The notes below the pieces were generated by a model. The model did not search any database. It had not been told where the DNA came from and worked only from the letters and a program-made list of their open reading frames with translations. Position numbers and translations under genes: made by a program. DNA of 64,000 nucleotides from DASUBN01 sp036000105 (GTDB lineage Bacteria; Pseudomonadota; Gammaproteobacteria; Natronospirales; REEB76). Location: contig DASYGE010000012.1 in assembly GCA_036000105.1 (NCBI GenBank), positions 248,001-312,000 on the forward strand, given 5' to 3'. Positions 51,121-60,236 of this stretch are shown here, piece by piece. Positions within the stretch are counted from its first letter, which is position 1. The number at the start of each line of letters is the position of its first letter.

Positions 51121-53538
51121 ATGGCCGATACCAAGCGCTACGACTCCAGCAATATCAAGGTCTTGAAGGGCTTGGACGCCGTCCGTAAGCGCCCCGGTAT
51201 GTACATCGGCGACACCGATGACGGTACCGGCCTCCACCACATGGTTTTCGAGGTGGTGGACAATTCCATCGATGAGGCACTTGCTGGCTATTGCAGCGAA
51301 GTAGAGGTCATCATCCACGAAGATGAGTCGATCTCCGTGAAAGATAACGGGCGCGGCATCCCGGTGGATATGCATAAGGAAGAGGGCAGGTCCGCAGCCG
51401 AGGTCATCATGACTGTGCTGCATGCCGGCGGTAAGTTCGACGACAACTCGTACAAGGTTTCCGGCGGTCTGCACGGCGTGGGCGTGTCGGTGGTGAACGC
51501 CCTGTCGGAGCACTTGAGGGTGTTGATCCGCCGCGACGGCAAGCTCTACGAACAGGAATACGTGGAAGGCGAGCCCCAGTACCCGCTGCGGGTCATCGGC
51601 GAAGCCGAGGGCACCGGCACCGAGATCCGCTTCAAACCCAGCGCCAAGGTCTTCACCCACATCGAGTTCAGCGCTGACATCCTGGAGCGCCGCCTGCGGG
51701 AGTTGTCCTTTCTCAACTCCGGCGTGCGCATCCTCCTGCACGATCAGCGCAACGACAAGCACGAGACCTTCCAGTACGAGGGCGGCATCAAGGCCTTCGT
51801 GGAACACCTCAACCGTAACAAGCAGGCGCTCAATCCGACGGTGTTCCGCTTCCTCACGGAGCGGCAGAAGATCACCGTGGAAGTGGCGCTGCAGTGGAAC
51901 GACTCCTACCAGGAGACGGTGTACTGCTTCACCAACAACATCCCCCAGCGGGATGGCGGCACGCATATGGCGGGTTTCCGCGCGGCTCTGACCCGCACGC
52001 TGAACAACTTCATCGAGAAGTCCCCGGCCTTCAAGAAAGAGAAGATCCCCATGACGGGCGATGACGCCCGCGAGGGCCTCACCGCCATCGTCTCCGTCAA
52101 GCTGCCGGACCCCAAGTTCTCCTCCCAGACCAAGGACAAGCTGGTCTCATCGGAAGTGAAGGGTGTGGTGGAATCCGTCATGGCGGAGAAGTTCGAGGAG
52201 TTCCTGCTGGAGAAACCGGCGGAAGCCAAGATCATCCTGGCCAAGATCATCGATGCGGCACGTGCGCGCGAAGCTGCGCGCAAGGCCCGGGAGATGACCC
52301 GGCGCAAGGGCGCGCTGGACATAGCGGGCCTGCCTGGCAAATTGGCTGACTGCCAGGAGAAGGACGCGAGCCTCTGCGAGATATTCATCGTCGAGGGCGA
52401 CTCCGCAGGCGGCTCCGCCAAGCAGGGCCGCGACCGCAAATATCAGGCGATCCTGCCCTTGAAGGGCAAGATCCTCAACGTGGAGAAGGCGCGCTTCGAC
52501 AAGATGCTCTCTTCCCAGGAAGTGGGCACACTCATCACCGCCTTGGGCTGCGGCATCGGGAAAGAGGAATTCAACCCCGACAAGCTGCGCTACCACCGCA
52601 TCATCATCATGACCGACGCAGACGTGGACGGCTCCCACATCCGTACGCTCCTGCTCACGTTCTTCTACCGGCAGATGTCTGAGCTGCTCACCCGCGGCCA
52701 CATCTACATCGCCCAGCCACCGCTCTACAAGGTGAAGCGCGGCAAGAGCGAGCAGTACGTGAAGGACGATGCGGAACTGGACAGCATGCTGTTGAAGTCC
52801 GCCCAGGAAGATGCGGCCCTGTTCGTGAAGGAGGGCGCCAAGGCCCTGCGCGGTGCGGCCCTGGAGTCCCTGGCGGCCAAGTACATGGAAGTCATGGCCA
52901 TGACCCGGCGCTGGGCCAGGCGCTATGACGGCCGGGTGCTGGAGAAGATGGTGTATGTGCCGGTGCTCACGCCGGAGGATTTCGCCGACCAGGAGGTGCT
53001 CACCAAATGGGCCAAGCACCTGGAAGAGCGGATCAACGCTGATGACGGCGGCGGTACCCGTTACGTGGTGAGCCTGCACAAGGACGCCGCCCGCGAGGTC
53101 CCCAGCCTCAAGGTCACCCGCATCCATCACGGGCTCACCACCGACAAGCTCATCCACCGGGAGTTCTTCAGCTCCGGGGAATACAAGATCATCGCGGCTC
53201 TCGCCGAGCAGCTCCTGGGCCTCATGGGCGAGGGCGCCTACGTCAGCCGCGGTGAGCGCCGCCAGGACGTGACGAGCTTCAAGCAAGCCATGCTGTGGTT
53301 GCTGGACGAGGCCAAGCGCGGCCAGGCGATCCAGCGCTACAAGGGCTTGGGTGAGATGAACCCGGAGCAGCTCTGGGAGACCACCATGAACATGGAGACC
53401 CGCCGCCTGCTGAAGGTGAAGGTGGACGATGCCCGCAGTGCCGACGACGTGTTCACCACCCTCATGGGCGACCAGGTGGAACCGCGTCGGGAGTTCATCG
53501 AGAAGAACGCGCTCGAAGTCGCCAACCTCGATGTGTGA
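51121..53538 (+). CDS. gyrB: DNA gyrase subunit B
   Basis: 805 residues. GHKL ATPase region: VRKRPGMYIGDT, EVVDNSIDEALAGYC, DNGRGIPVDMH, GGLHGVGVSVVNALS. TOPRIM part: IVEGDSAGGSAKQGRDRKYQAILPLKGKILNVEK and IIIMTDADVDGSHIRTLLLTFFYR. C-terminal GEMNPEQLWETTMN. Introduces negative supercoils with GyrA, which is not in the window. The downstream convergent acyltransferase gene ends 27 nt away. Confidence 0.98.
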   Translation: MADTKRYDSSNIKVLKGLDAVRKRPGMYIGDTDDGTGLHHMVFEVVDNSIDEALAGYCSEVEVIIHEDESISVKDNGRGIPVDMHKEEGRSAAEVIMTVLHAGGKFDDNSYKVSGGLHGVGVSVVNALSEHLRVLIRRDGKLYEQEYVEGEPQYPLRVIGEAEGTGTEIRFKPSAKVFTHIEFSADILERRLRELSFLNSGVRILLHDQRNDKHETFQYEGGIKAFVEHLNRNKQALNPTVFRFLTERQKITVEVALQWNDSYQETVYCFTNNIPQRDGGTHMAGFRAALTRTLNNFIEKSPAFKKEKIPMTGDDAREGLTAIVSVKLPDPKFSSQTKDKLVSSEVKGVVESVMAEKFEEFLLEKPAEAKIILAKIIDAARAREAARKAREMTRRKGALDIAGLPGKLADCQEKDASLCEIFIVEGDSAGGSAKQGRDRKYQAILPLKGKILNVEKARFDKMLSSQEVGTLITALGCGIGKEEFNPDKLRYHRIIIMTDADVDGSHIRTLLLTFFYRQMSELLTRGHIYIAQPPLYKVKRGKSEQYVKDDAELDSMLLKSAQEDAALFVKEGAKALRGAALESLAAKYMEVMAMTRRWARRYDGRVLEKMVYVPVLTPEDFADQEVLTKWAKHLEERINADDGGGTRYVVSLHKDAAREVPSLKVTRIHHGLTTDKLIHREFFSSGEYKIIAALAEQLLGLMGEGAYVSRGERRQDVTSFKQAMLWLLDEAKRGQAIQRYKGLGEMNPEQLWETTMNMETRRLLKVKVDDARSADDVFTTLMGDQVEPRREFIEKNALEVANLDV

Positions 53539-53565
53539 GATGCCGGCCCGGATCCGCGCCGCGCT

Positions 53566-54318
53566 CTATCGCTTGGATGAGTTCTTTTCCAGGAAGATGC
53601 CCGCGTAGCCCGGGCTGATCTCTTTCATCTGACCTTCGATCCAGTCCTGGATCTCCCGGTTCACCACTTCGGGCCGCCGCCCCTTGGCGTATACCGGCTT
53701 GCCGATGCGTACACGCACGGTGCCCGGGTATTTGATGAAGGCGTTACGGCGCCAGAAGTCGCCGGCGTTGTGGGCGACAGGCACGATGGGCCGGCCGGTC
53801 CGCTCCGAAAGCAGGGCACCGGACAGGCCGTAACGGCGGGTGGTGCCGGGCGGCATGCGAGTGCCTTCCGGGAAGATCATCACCCACATGCCCTGTTTCA
53901 AGAGCCGCCGGCTGCCGATGTTCATTACCTGGTTCACAGCCGTATGCCCCGATTTGCGGTTGATGGCGATAGGCTCGATGGCGAGCAGGGCCTGGCCGAT
54001 GAACGGTATCCACAGGAGTTCGCGCTTGAACACCCAGGACTGGGTAGGGAACACCACGAGCTGCGCCAGGGTCTCCCAGGCGGACTGGTGTTTCCAATAA
54101 GCGATAGACGGTTCTTTGGGGATGTTCTCCCGGCCTTCCAGCTGCCAGTCGATGCGGCACAGGTGTTTCAGGGTCCAGAAGTTGAAATGCACCCAGGCCA
54201 CGGCGATGAGATAACCGGTGCGTCGGTGAAAGGGCGCGAGCAAGGCCACCGGGATGGAGAGCAGCCCGGCGCTGAGCACATAGAGCACGTTGAACAGCAA
54301 GGAACGGAGGAACAGCAT
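53566..54318 (-). CDS. plsC: 1-acyl-sn-glycerol-3-phosphate acyltransferase
   Basis: 250 residues from ATG 54318 (AGGA 7 nt upstream; a TTG two codons earlier is possible). Two N-terminal hydrophobic segments (LRSLLFNVLYVLSAGLLSIPVALLAP). LPLAT motifs: SIAYWKHQSAWETLAQ (HX4E in place of HX4D), AINRKSG and MIFPEGTRMPPG. Acylates lysophosphatidic acid in phospholipid synthesis, at the inner membrane. Placed after gmhB as in many related genomes, all within the glyQ-glyS-gmhB-plsC group. Confidence 0.9.
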   Translation of the reverse strand: MLFLRSLLFNVLYVLSAGLLSIPVALLAPFHRRTGYLIAVAWVHFNFWTLKHLCRIDWQLEGRENIPKEPSIAYWKHQSAWETLAQLVVFPTQSWVFKRELLWIPFIGQALLAIEPIAINRKSGHTAVNQVMNIGSRRLLKQGMWVMIFPEGTRMPPGTTRRYGLSGALLSERTGRPIVPVAHNAGDFWRRNAFIKYPGTVRVRIGKPVYAKGRRPEVVNREIQDWIEGQMKEISPGYAGIFLEKNSSKR

Positions 54319-54327
54319 GGGCAAATC

Positions 54328-54861
54328 CTAATGGATCTCGGCCATGAGCTGGGTAACGGCGGCCGCAAGGTCTGCGTAGTGCTCAACGTCCGGCAGGGCC
54401 TCCAGGGCCTGATGCCCGCGCCCGGTCAGCACCAGGATGGGTCGGCAGCCCATGGCGCGGGCGGCGATGATGTCGCGCGCTGTATCGCCGATCATGGGCA
54501 CGCCCCTGAGATCAACCTTGTAGCGTTCGGAGATCTGCTTGAAGAGACCGGTCTTGGGCTTGCGGCAATCGCAGTTATCTTCCGGGCGATGGGGGCAGAA
54601 AAAGATGCCGTCTATCTTGCCGCCGGCGGCTTCCACTTCCCTGCGCAAGCGCCCATGGATGGCCGCTAGGGTATCCAGGGTGAAATAGCCCCGGCCCACC
54701 CCCGATTGGTTGCTGGCCACCACCACTGTGTAACCGTTCTTATGCAGACGCGCTATGGCTTCCAGGCTGCCCGGCAGCGAGAACCACTCCTCCGGCGACT
54801 TTATATAGGCGTCGGATTCCTGGTTGATGACGCCGTCTCTGTCCAGGATCACCAGCTTCAT
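54328..54861 (-). CDS. gmhB: D-glycero-beta-D-manno-heptose 1,7-bisphosphate 7-phosphatase
   Basis: 177 residues from ATG 54861. HAD phosphatase: VILDRDGVINQES (DxDG nucleophile), SNQSGVGRGYF, zinc-binding CPHRPEDNCDCRKPKTG and MIGDTARDIIAARAMG. Makes ADP-heptose precursor for LPS core. Its start shares one base with the glyS stop (TGATG), implying coupling, and plsC follows 9 nt later. Confidence 0.93.
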   Translation of the reverse strand: MKLVILDRDGVINQESDAYIKSPEEWFSLPGSLEAIARLHKNGYTVVVASNQSGVGRGYFTLDTLAAIHGRLRREVEAAGGKIDGIFFCPHRPEDNCDCRKPKTGLFKQISERYKVDLRGVPMIGDTARDIIAARAMGCRPILVLTGRGHQALEALPDVEHYADLAAAVTQLMAEIH

Positions 54862-56981
54862 CAATCGACCTGTATCAAGGATAGATCGGCTATACGCAGG
54901 AAGAGGGCGCTCAGGGAGGACAAGAGGGCCAGGCGGTTGGCACGCACCGCCGGATCCTCGGCCATCACCAGTACCTTGTCGAAGAAGGCGTCCACCGGCC
55001 CGCGTAACGCTGCGAGATGCTTGAGCGCCCCTCTGTAATCGTCTTTATGTATCAGCGCAAGCACAGTGTTGTACAGTTCTTGGATTTTGTCATGGAGCGT
55101 ATGTTCCTCAGCGTCCTGGAACAACTCGGTTCGCGGATCCTGGGAGACCTGGCCGCCCGCCTGGCGCAGGATGTTGGCGATACGCTTGTTGGCGGCGGCG
55201 AGGCTCGCCGCCTCCGGCAGAGCCAAGAAGGCGTTCACCGCCTGCACCCGGCGCTGGAAATCCAAGGGTTTGCCCGGGTTGCGGGCCCGCACCGCCTCGA
55301 ACACGTCGGCGCGGATGCCGGCTTCCAAGTAATAAGCCCGCAGGCGTTCCAGCAGGAACTCGTAGATATCTTTGACCAGGGCTTCCTGGTTTTTGCCCTG
55401 TATAGGCAGCGCCATGAGCGCGCTTCGAACGTGTGGTATGAGCACGATGTCCAGTTCGCGCTCAGTGATTATGCGCATGAGTCCCAGGCCCGCGCGTCGC
55501 AGGGCGAAGGGATCCTTGTCGCCGGTGGGTTTCTGACCGATGGCGAAGATGCCACAGACCGTATCCAGCTTGTCGGCGATGGCGAGCGCCTGGCCCGTCT
55601 TGGTCTCTGGCAGCCGATCGCCAGCATAACGCGGCAGGTATTGTTCTTCGATGGCGACGGCCGTCTCGGCGGCTTCGCCGTTTGCTTCGGCGATGTAGCG
55701 GCCGATGCTGCCCTGGAGTTCGGGGAATTCGCCCACTAGATTGGAGAGCAGGTCGCACTTGGCCAGATTGCCGGCTCGCTGGGCGAGCACGGGATCGCCG
55801 CCGATGTTCCTAGCTAAACCTTCCGCCAGGGTATTCACCCGCCGGCGCTTGTCGCCGTAGGAGCCCAGCTCCTTCTGGAACACCACTTTATCCAGCTCTG
55901 CCACGCGGGTGTCCAGACGCAGACCCTTGTCCAGCTCCCAGAAGAACATGGCATCTGTGAGCCGGGGCACTATCACCCGCTCGTTACCGCGTTTCACTTC
56001 CACGGGCTTGCGGCTCTGGATATTGCTCACGGTGATGAAGTGGGGCAGCAGCTTGCCGTTGGCACCGCGCAGAGGGAAGTAGCGCTGCTGGCCTTCCAGC
56101 ACCGCGACGATCACCGCATCCGGCAGGGACAGGAAGCGCGCATCGAAGCTGCCGGTGACCGGTACCGGCCATTCCACCAGCGCCGCCACTTCCTCCAGCA
56201 GGGCCGGGTCCAGCACCGGTTTGCCATGCACCTGCTCCGCGGCCGCCATCACCAGCGCGCCGATCTTCCTGGCCAGCGAACCGTCCTGGTCTTCCAGCAG
56301 CACCTTGCCGGTCTTCTCCAGCTGTTTGCGGTAATCCGCCGGGCGCTTGATGGCGATGGCCGCCGGGTGATGGAAGCGGTGGCCGTAGGTCTTGTTGCCG
56401 GCACGCTTCCCTAAGAGCTCTGCCTTGAGGGGCTTATCGCCCAAGAGCATCAGCACCCAATGCACCGGACGCACGAACTCGGTCTCGCCGGCGCCCCAGC
56501 GCATGCGCTTGCCGATGGGCAGCTTCGCCAGGGCTTCCGTGAGGATATCCGGCAGCACCGCACTGGCGGGTTCGCCGGAGATATGGATGGTATAAGCGAG
56601 GCGTTCGCCCTTGTCCGTCTGGCGCCGCTCCAGTTGGCTCACTTCCACGCCGCAGGAGCGGGCGAACCCTTCCGCCGCCTTGGTGGGCTTGCCCTCGGCA
56701 TCGTAGGCGGCGCTCACGGCTGGGCCTAAGCGCTCCTCGTCCCGGTCCGGCTGCCTGAGGCGCAGGGCCGGCACGTAGAGCGCGAGCCGCCGCGGCGAGA
56801 AATACACTTCGTTGCGGGCGCCGGGTGGCAAGAGGCTTTCCGAGAGCGCCAGGGTCTCGAAGTTCGCGAGCAGCGCCAAGGCCAGCTTCTTCAGGCTCTT
56901 GGGCGGCAGCTCCTCGGTGCCTATCTCCACCAGGAAGGGTAGCGTCGTCGCTTTCATGGGCTTGGACTTACGCGCGCTCAT
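54861..56981 (-). CDS. glyS: glycyl-tRNA synthetase beta subunit
   Basis: 706 residues, typical of the alpha2beta2 bacterial enzyme. Starts MSARKSKPMKATTLPFLVEI; GTEELPPKSLKKLALALL; RMRWGAGETEFVRPVHWVLMLLG; ALRRAGLGLMRIITERELDI in the C-terminal anticodon-binding part. A Met9 start is possible. ATGA overlap with glyQ fixes the stated start and couples the two subunits. Confidence 0.96.
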   Translation of the reverse strand: MSARKSKPMKATTLPFLVEIGTEELPPKSLKKLALALLANFETLALSESLLPPGARNEVYFSPRRLALYVPALRLRQPDRDEERLGPAVSAAYDAEGKPTKAAEGFARSCGVEVSQLERRQTDKGERLAYTIHISGEPASAVLPDILTEALAKLPIGKRMRWGAGETEFVRPVHWVLMLLGDKPLKAELLGKRAGNKTYGHRFHHPAAIAIKRPADYRKQLEKTGKVLLEDQDGSLARKIGALVMAAAEQVHGKPVLDPALLEEVAALVEWPVPVTGSFDARFLSLPDAVIVAVLEGQQRYFPLRGANGKLLPHFITVSNIQSRKPVEVKRGNERVIVPRLTDAMFFWELDKGLRLDTRVAELDKVVFQKELGSYGDKRRRVNTLAEGLARNIGGDPVLAQRAGNLAKCDLLSNLVGEFPELQGSIGRYIAEANGEAAETAVAIEEQYLPRYAGDRLPETKTGQALAIADKLDTVCGIFAIGQKPTGDKDPFALRRAGLGLMRIITERELDIVLIPHVRSALMALPIQGKNQEALVKDIYEFLLERLRAYYLEAGIRADVFEAVRARNPGKPLDFQRRVQAVNAFLALPEAASLAAANKRIANILRQAGGQVSQDPRTELFQDAEEHTLHDKIQELYNTVLALIHKDDYRGALKHLAALRGPVDAFFDKVLVMAEDPAVRANRLALLSSLSALFLRIADLSLIQVD

Positions 56982-57886
56982 TTCTTCTTACCATGCAGCA
57001 TCGGGAAGCCCAAGACTTCCCGCGCGTTGTAATAGGCCTGGGCCACCCCGCGGGCCAGTGCACGTACCCTCAATATATAGCGCTGCCGTTCAGTCACGGA
57101 GATGGCGCGGCGCGCATCCAGCAGGTTGAAGGTGTGGGAAGCTTTTAAGACCTGTTCGTAAGCCGGCAGCGGCAGGCCCTTATCCAACAGGCGTGTGCAT
57201 TCGGCTTCGCACACCTCGAACCAGGAGAACAGGTTGGCGGTGTTGGCTTCCTCGAAGTTGTACCTGGATTGTTCCACTTCGTTCTGGTGATAGACATCGC
57301 CGTAGGTCACCTTGCCCTGGGGACCGTCGGTCCAGGTGAGGGCATAGACGCTCTCCACGCCTTGCAGATACATGGCGAGGCGCTCCAGGCCGTAGGTGAT
57401 CTCGCCGGTCACGGGCCGGCACTCGAGTCCGCCCACCTGCTGGAAGTAGGTGAACTGGCTGATCTCCATGCCGTTCAACCACACCTCCCAGCCGAGACCC
57501 CAGGCGCCGAGGGTGGGGGATTCCCAGTTGTCTTCCACGAAACGGATGTCGTGCACCAGCGGGTCGAGACCGAGGGCTTTCAGCGAACCGAGATACAGAT
57601 CCTGGATATCGTCCGGCGAAGGTTTGATGACCACCTGATACTGGTAATAGTGCTGCAGGCGGTTCGGGTTCTCGCCGTAGCGGCCGTCAGTGGGGCGGCG
57701 GGAGGGCTGCACATAGGCAGCGGCCCAGGGCTCCGGTCCGATGGCCCTGAGGAAGGTGGCCGGGTGGAAGGTGCCGGCGCCCATCTCCATGTCATAGGGC
57801 TGGAGCAGGACGCAACCCTGGCGCGACCAATAGGCTTGCAGACCGAGGATCAGATCCTGAAAAGTGACGGGTTTTTTAGCGGGCAT
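56978..57886 (-). CDS. glyQ: glycyl-tRNA synthetase alpha subunit
   Basis: 302 residues from ATG 57886; the open frame upstream is antisense to glnA. Class II synthetase: TFQDLILGLQAYWSRQGCVLLQPYDMEMGAGT, RPTDGRYGENPNRLQHYYQYQVV, WLNGMEISQFTYFQQVGG, EITYGLERLAMYLQGV. Forms the heterotetramer with GlyS. Divergent from glnA, sharing a 243 nt region in which the nitrogen control sites lie. Confidence 0.97.
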   Translation of the reverse strand: MPAKKPVTFQDLILGLQAYWSRQGCVLLQPYDMEMGAGTFHPATFLRAIGPEPWAAAYVQPSRRPTDGRYGENPNRLQHYYQYQVVIKPSPDDIQDLYLGSLKALGLDPLVHDIRFVEDNWESPTLGAWGLGWEVWLNGMEISQFTYFQQVGGLECRPVTGEITYGLERLAMYLQGVESVYALTWTDGPQGKVTYGDVYHQNEVEQSRYNFEEANTANLFSWFEVCEAECTRLLDKGLPLPAYEQVLKASHTFNLLDARRAISVTERQRYILRVRALARGVAQAYYNAREVLGFPMLHGKKK

Positions 57887-57996
57887 AACTTGGATTTTAT
57901 TAGGGGGCAGCGCCTTGCCCGCAAGGGCGGCCAGTATAGCGGCTTCAATCCTGGGCGACACGGGAGCCCGCGCTGGGCTTGGGCCTGAAACCTGGT

Positions 57997-58013
57997 TGCA
58001 CCAAAATGGTGCA
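57997..58013 (+). promoter_or_regulatory. NtrC-binding palindrome upstream of glnA
   Basis: TGCACCAAAATGGTGCA is a perfect 7-bp inverted repeat with 3-bp spacer, matching the NtrC consensus TGCACC-N5-GGTGCA. It is about 60 bp upstream of the sigma54 core promoter, an enhancer position. Confidence 0.9.
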
Positions 58014-58074
58014 AACCGAGCCAAGCATGGGGGGCAGGATTCCGCTCCAGGCCTTGAAATCCGGGTGCCAGGAG

Positions 58075-58091
58075 TTGGCACGCCATGTGCT
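58075..58091 (+). promoter_or_regulatory. sigma54 promoter of glnA
   Basis: TTGGCACGCCATGTGCT carries GG (-24, 58077-58078) and GC (-12, 58089-58090) separated by 10 bp, with TGGCAC matching the consensus exactly. Transcription would start near 58102, giving a short leader to the ATG at 58130. Confidence 0.9.
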
Positions 58092-58129
58092 TTATATAAA
58101 GCATCGCCACCCTCACTCCGGAGCCCCCC

Positions 58130-59548
58130 ATGAGCACCAAGACCGGCAAAGACGTCCTCGACCTGATCGCCAAGGAAGGTGCCCGGTTCGTGGACTTCCG
58201 TTTCACCGACACCCGCGGCAAGGAACAGCATGTGACCGTGCCGTCCCACACCGTGGACGACAAGCTGTTCGAGGACGGCAAGATGTTCGACGGCTCTTCC
58301 ATCGCCGGCTGGAAGGGTATCAACGAGTCCGACATGATCCTGATGCCGGACCCCAGCACCGCGGTACTGGACCCCTTCTTCGAGGAGAAGACCCTCAACC
58401 TGCGCTGCGACGTGATCGAGCCCACCACCATGCAGGGCTATGAGCGTGATCCGCGCTCCATCGCCAAGCGCGCCGAGGCTTATCTGAAATCCACCGGCAT
58501 CGCCGACACAGCCTACTTCGGTCCGGAGAACGAGTTCTTCATCTTCGACGACATCCGCTGGGGCGCGGACATCAGCGGCGCTTTCTACAAGATCGATTCC
58601 CAGGAAGCCGGCTGGAACTCCGAGCGCGCCTACGCTGATGGCAACTTCGGCCACCGCCCGGGCGTGAAGGGCGGTTACTTCCCGGTGCCACCGGTGGACG
58701 CCTTGCAGGACATCCGCTCCGCCATGTGCGCGACCCTGGAAGAGATGGGGCTCATGACCGAGGTGCACCACCACGAGGTGGCGACCGCGGGCCAGTGCGA
58801 GATCGGCGTGGCTTTCGGCCACCTGGTGCGCAAGGCCGACGAGGTGCAGATCCTGAAATACGTGGTCATGAACGTGGCCCATGCTTACGGCAAGACCGCC
58901 ACCTTCATGCCCAAGCCCCTGGTGGGCGACAACGGCAGCGGCATGCATGTGCATCAGTCTCTGGCGAAGGACGGCAAGAACCTGTTCAGCGGCAGCCTCT
59001 ACGGCGGCCTATCCGAGACCGCGCTCTACTACATCGGCGGCATCATCAAGCACGCCCGGGCGCTGAACGCGATCACCAACGCCGGCACCAACAGCTATAA
59101 GCGCTTAGTGCCTGGATTTGAGGCTCCGGTGATGTTGGCCTACTCGGCCCGCAACCGCTCTGCCTCCATCCGCATCCCCTACGTGTCCAACCCCAAGGCG
59201 CGGCGTATCGAGGTGCGCTTCCCGGATTCCAGCGCCAACCCCTACTTCGCCTTCGCTGCCATGATGATGGCCGGCCTGGACGGCATCCAGAACAAGATCC
59301 ATCCGGGCGAGGCCATGGACAAGGATCTCTACGATCTGCCGCCGGAGGAGGAGAAGAACATCCCGCAGGTGTGCTGGTCTCTGGAGATGGCTCTGGAGCA
59401 CCTGGAGAAGGATCGGGAGTTCCTCAAGCGCGGCGGCGTGTTCACCGACGACGTGCTGGATGCCTACATCGGCCTGAAGATGCAGGATGTGACCCGTATG
59501 CGCATGACCACGCATCCGATTGAGTTTGATATGTACTACTCGTTGTAA
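58130..59548 (+). CDS. glnA: glutamine synthetase type I
   Basis: 472 residues. ATP- and ammonia-dependent synthesis of glutamine from glutamate. FDGSSIAGWKGINESDMILMPD, GPENEFFIFDDI, VHHHEVATAGQCEIG, KPLVGDNGSGMHVHQSL, NRSASIRIPYVSNPKARRIEVRFPD. The adenylylation site is the Tyr of KDLYDLPPEEEKNIPQV, so activity is probably modulated by GlnE. Nitrogen regulation through sigma54/NtrC is indicated upstream. A terminator follows at 59574. Confidence 0.98.
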   Translation: MSTKTGKDVLDLIAKEGARFVDFRFTDTRGKEQHVTVPSHTVDDKLFEDGKMFDGSSIAGWKGINESDMILMPDPSTAVLDPFFEEKTLNLRCDVIEPTTMQGYERDPRSIAKRAEAYLKSTGIADTAYFGPENEFFIFDDIRWGADISGAFYKIDSQEAGWNSERAYADGNFGHRPGVKGGYFPVPPVDALQDIRSAMCATLEEMGLMTEVHHHEVATAGQCEIGVAFGHLVRKADEVQILKYVVMNVAHAYGKTATFMPKPLVGDNGSGMHVHQSLAKDGKNLFSGSLYGGLSETALYYIGGIIKHARALNAITNAGTNSYKRLVPGFEAPVMLAYSARNRSASIRIPYVSNPKARRIEVRFPDSSANPYFAFAAMMMAGLDGIQNKIHPGEAMDKDLYDLPPEEEKNIPQVCWSLEMALEHLEKDREFLKRGGVFTDDVLDAYIGLKMQDVTRMRMTTHPIEFDMYYSL

Positions 59549-59573
59549 GCGAGAAGGCCTAGTGAGAATGAAG

Positions 59574-59599
59574 ACACGGCCGCAGATATGCGGCCGTGT
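59574..59599 (+). terminator. rho-independent terminator of glnA
   Basis: 11-bp stem ACACGGCCGCA / TGCGGCCGTGT with a GATA loop, followed by TGTT. Only a short T-tract, so termination may be partial. Confidence 0.8.
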
Positions 59600-59607
59600 T
59601 GTTCAAG

Positions 59608-59685
59608 AGGCGCAGCACGGAACCATCCCTGGTGCGCCTTCCGGCCCCGCCATCCCTGGCGGGTCGTGCGCCGCATGCGGCGCAC
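59608..59685. repeat. hairpin-mosaic repeat, copy D
   Basis: AGGCGCA/TGCGCCT enclosing ACCA-TCCC-TGGT (59622-59633), then CCCGCCA-TCCC-TGGCGGG (59646-59663), then palindrome GTGCGCCGCATGCGGCGCAC (59666-59685). Best-preserved copy; aligns with copy C in opposite orientation over about 60 bases. It ends 28 bases before the pseudogene start. Confidence 0.85.
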
Positions 59686-59713
59686 CCGCCGTGTGCTTTT
59701 GGGAGAAACAGCC

Positions 59714-60228
59714 ATGCACATACGCCTCGCCACAGATCGCCGCCATCTATGCTCCCAACGTGACGGACGGGGTCGCTTCTTTCGAACTCACCCCGCCCAC
59801 GGAGCGCGAGATGGCCGGGCGCATCCTGCGCACCCTCGTCGAGCTGCCCTGGCTCGTGGGCGAGGAGCAGGGAACGGTATGCGGCTACGCTTACGCCTCA
59901 CGCCATCAGGAGCGGCCCGCCTATCAGTGGTCGGCGAACGTGTCGGTGTATGTGCATCCCGGCAACCGCAGGATGCCGGGTGGGCAGCGCGCTCTATCGT
60001 GAACTTTTCCAGCGGCTCGCCTGCCAGGGCTATTACAACGCCTACGCCGGCATCACCCTGCCCAACGCCGGGAGCGTCGCCTTGCATGAGGCATTCGGCT
60101 TCATACCGGTGGGCGTCTATCGGAATGTGGGGTTCAAGCTCGGCAGATGGTTGGATGTGGGCTGGTGGCAGAAACGCATCGCCGCTCATACCGTACCGAA
60201 GGATCCCCCGATCGCACTGGCGGACTGA
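59714..60228 (+). pseudogene. frameshifted GNAT acetyltransferase (phosphinothricin acetyltransferase-like)
   Basis: The ATG at 59714 (GGGAG upstream) starts MHIRLATD, but the family continuation QIAAIYAPNVTDGVASFEL lies in another frame beginning near 59735. That frame continues through LPWLVGEEQGTVCGYAYASR and YQWSANVSVYVHPGNRR and stops at 60000. The rest (VGSALYRELFQRLACQGYYN, AGITLPNAGSVALHEAFGF, GRWLDVGWWQK) is in a third frame, consistent with an extra C near 59970. Two frameshifts break an otherwise well-conserved N-acetyltransferase. Either a recent pseudogene or sequencing errors; the intact protein would acetylate small amines with acetyl-CoA. Confidence 0.82.
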
Positions 60229-60236
60229 AAACACGA

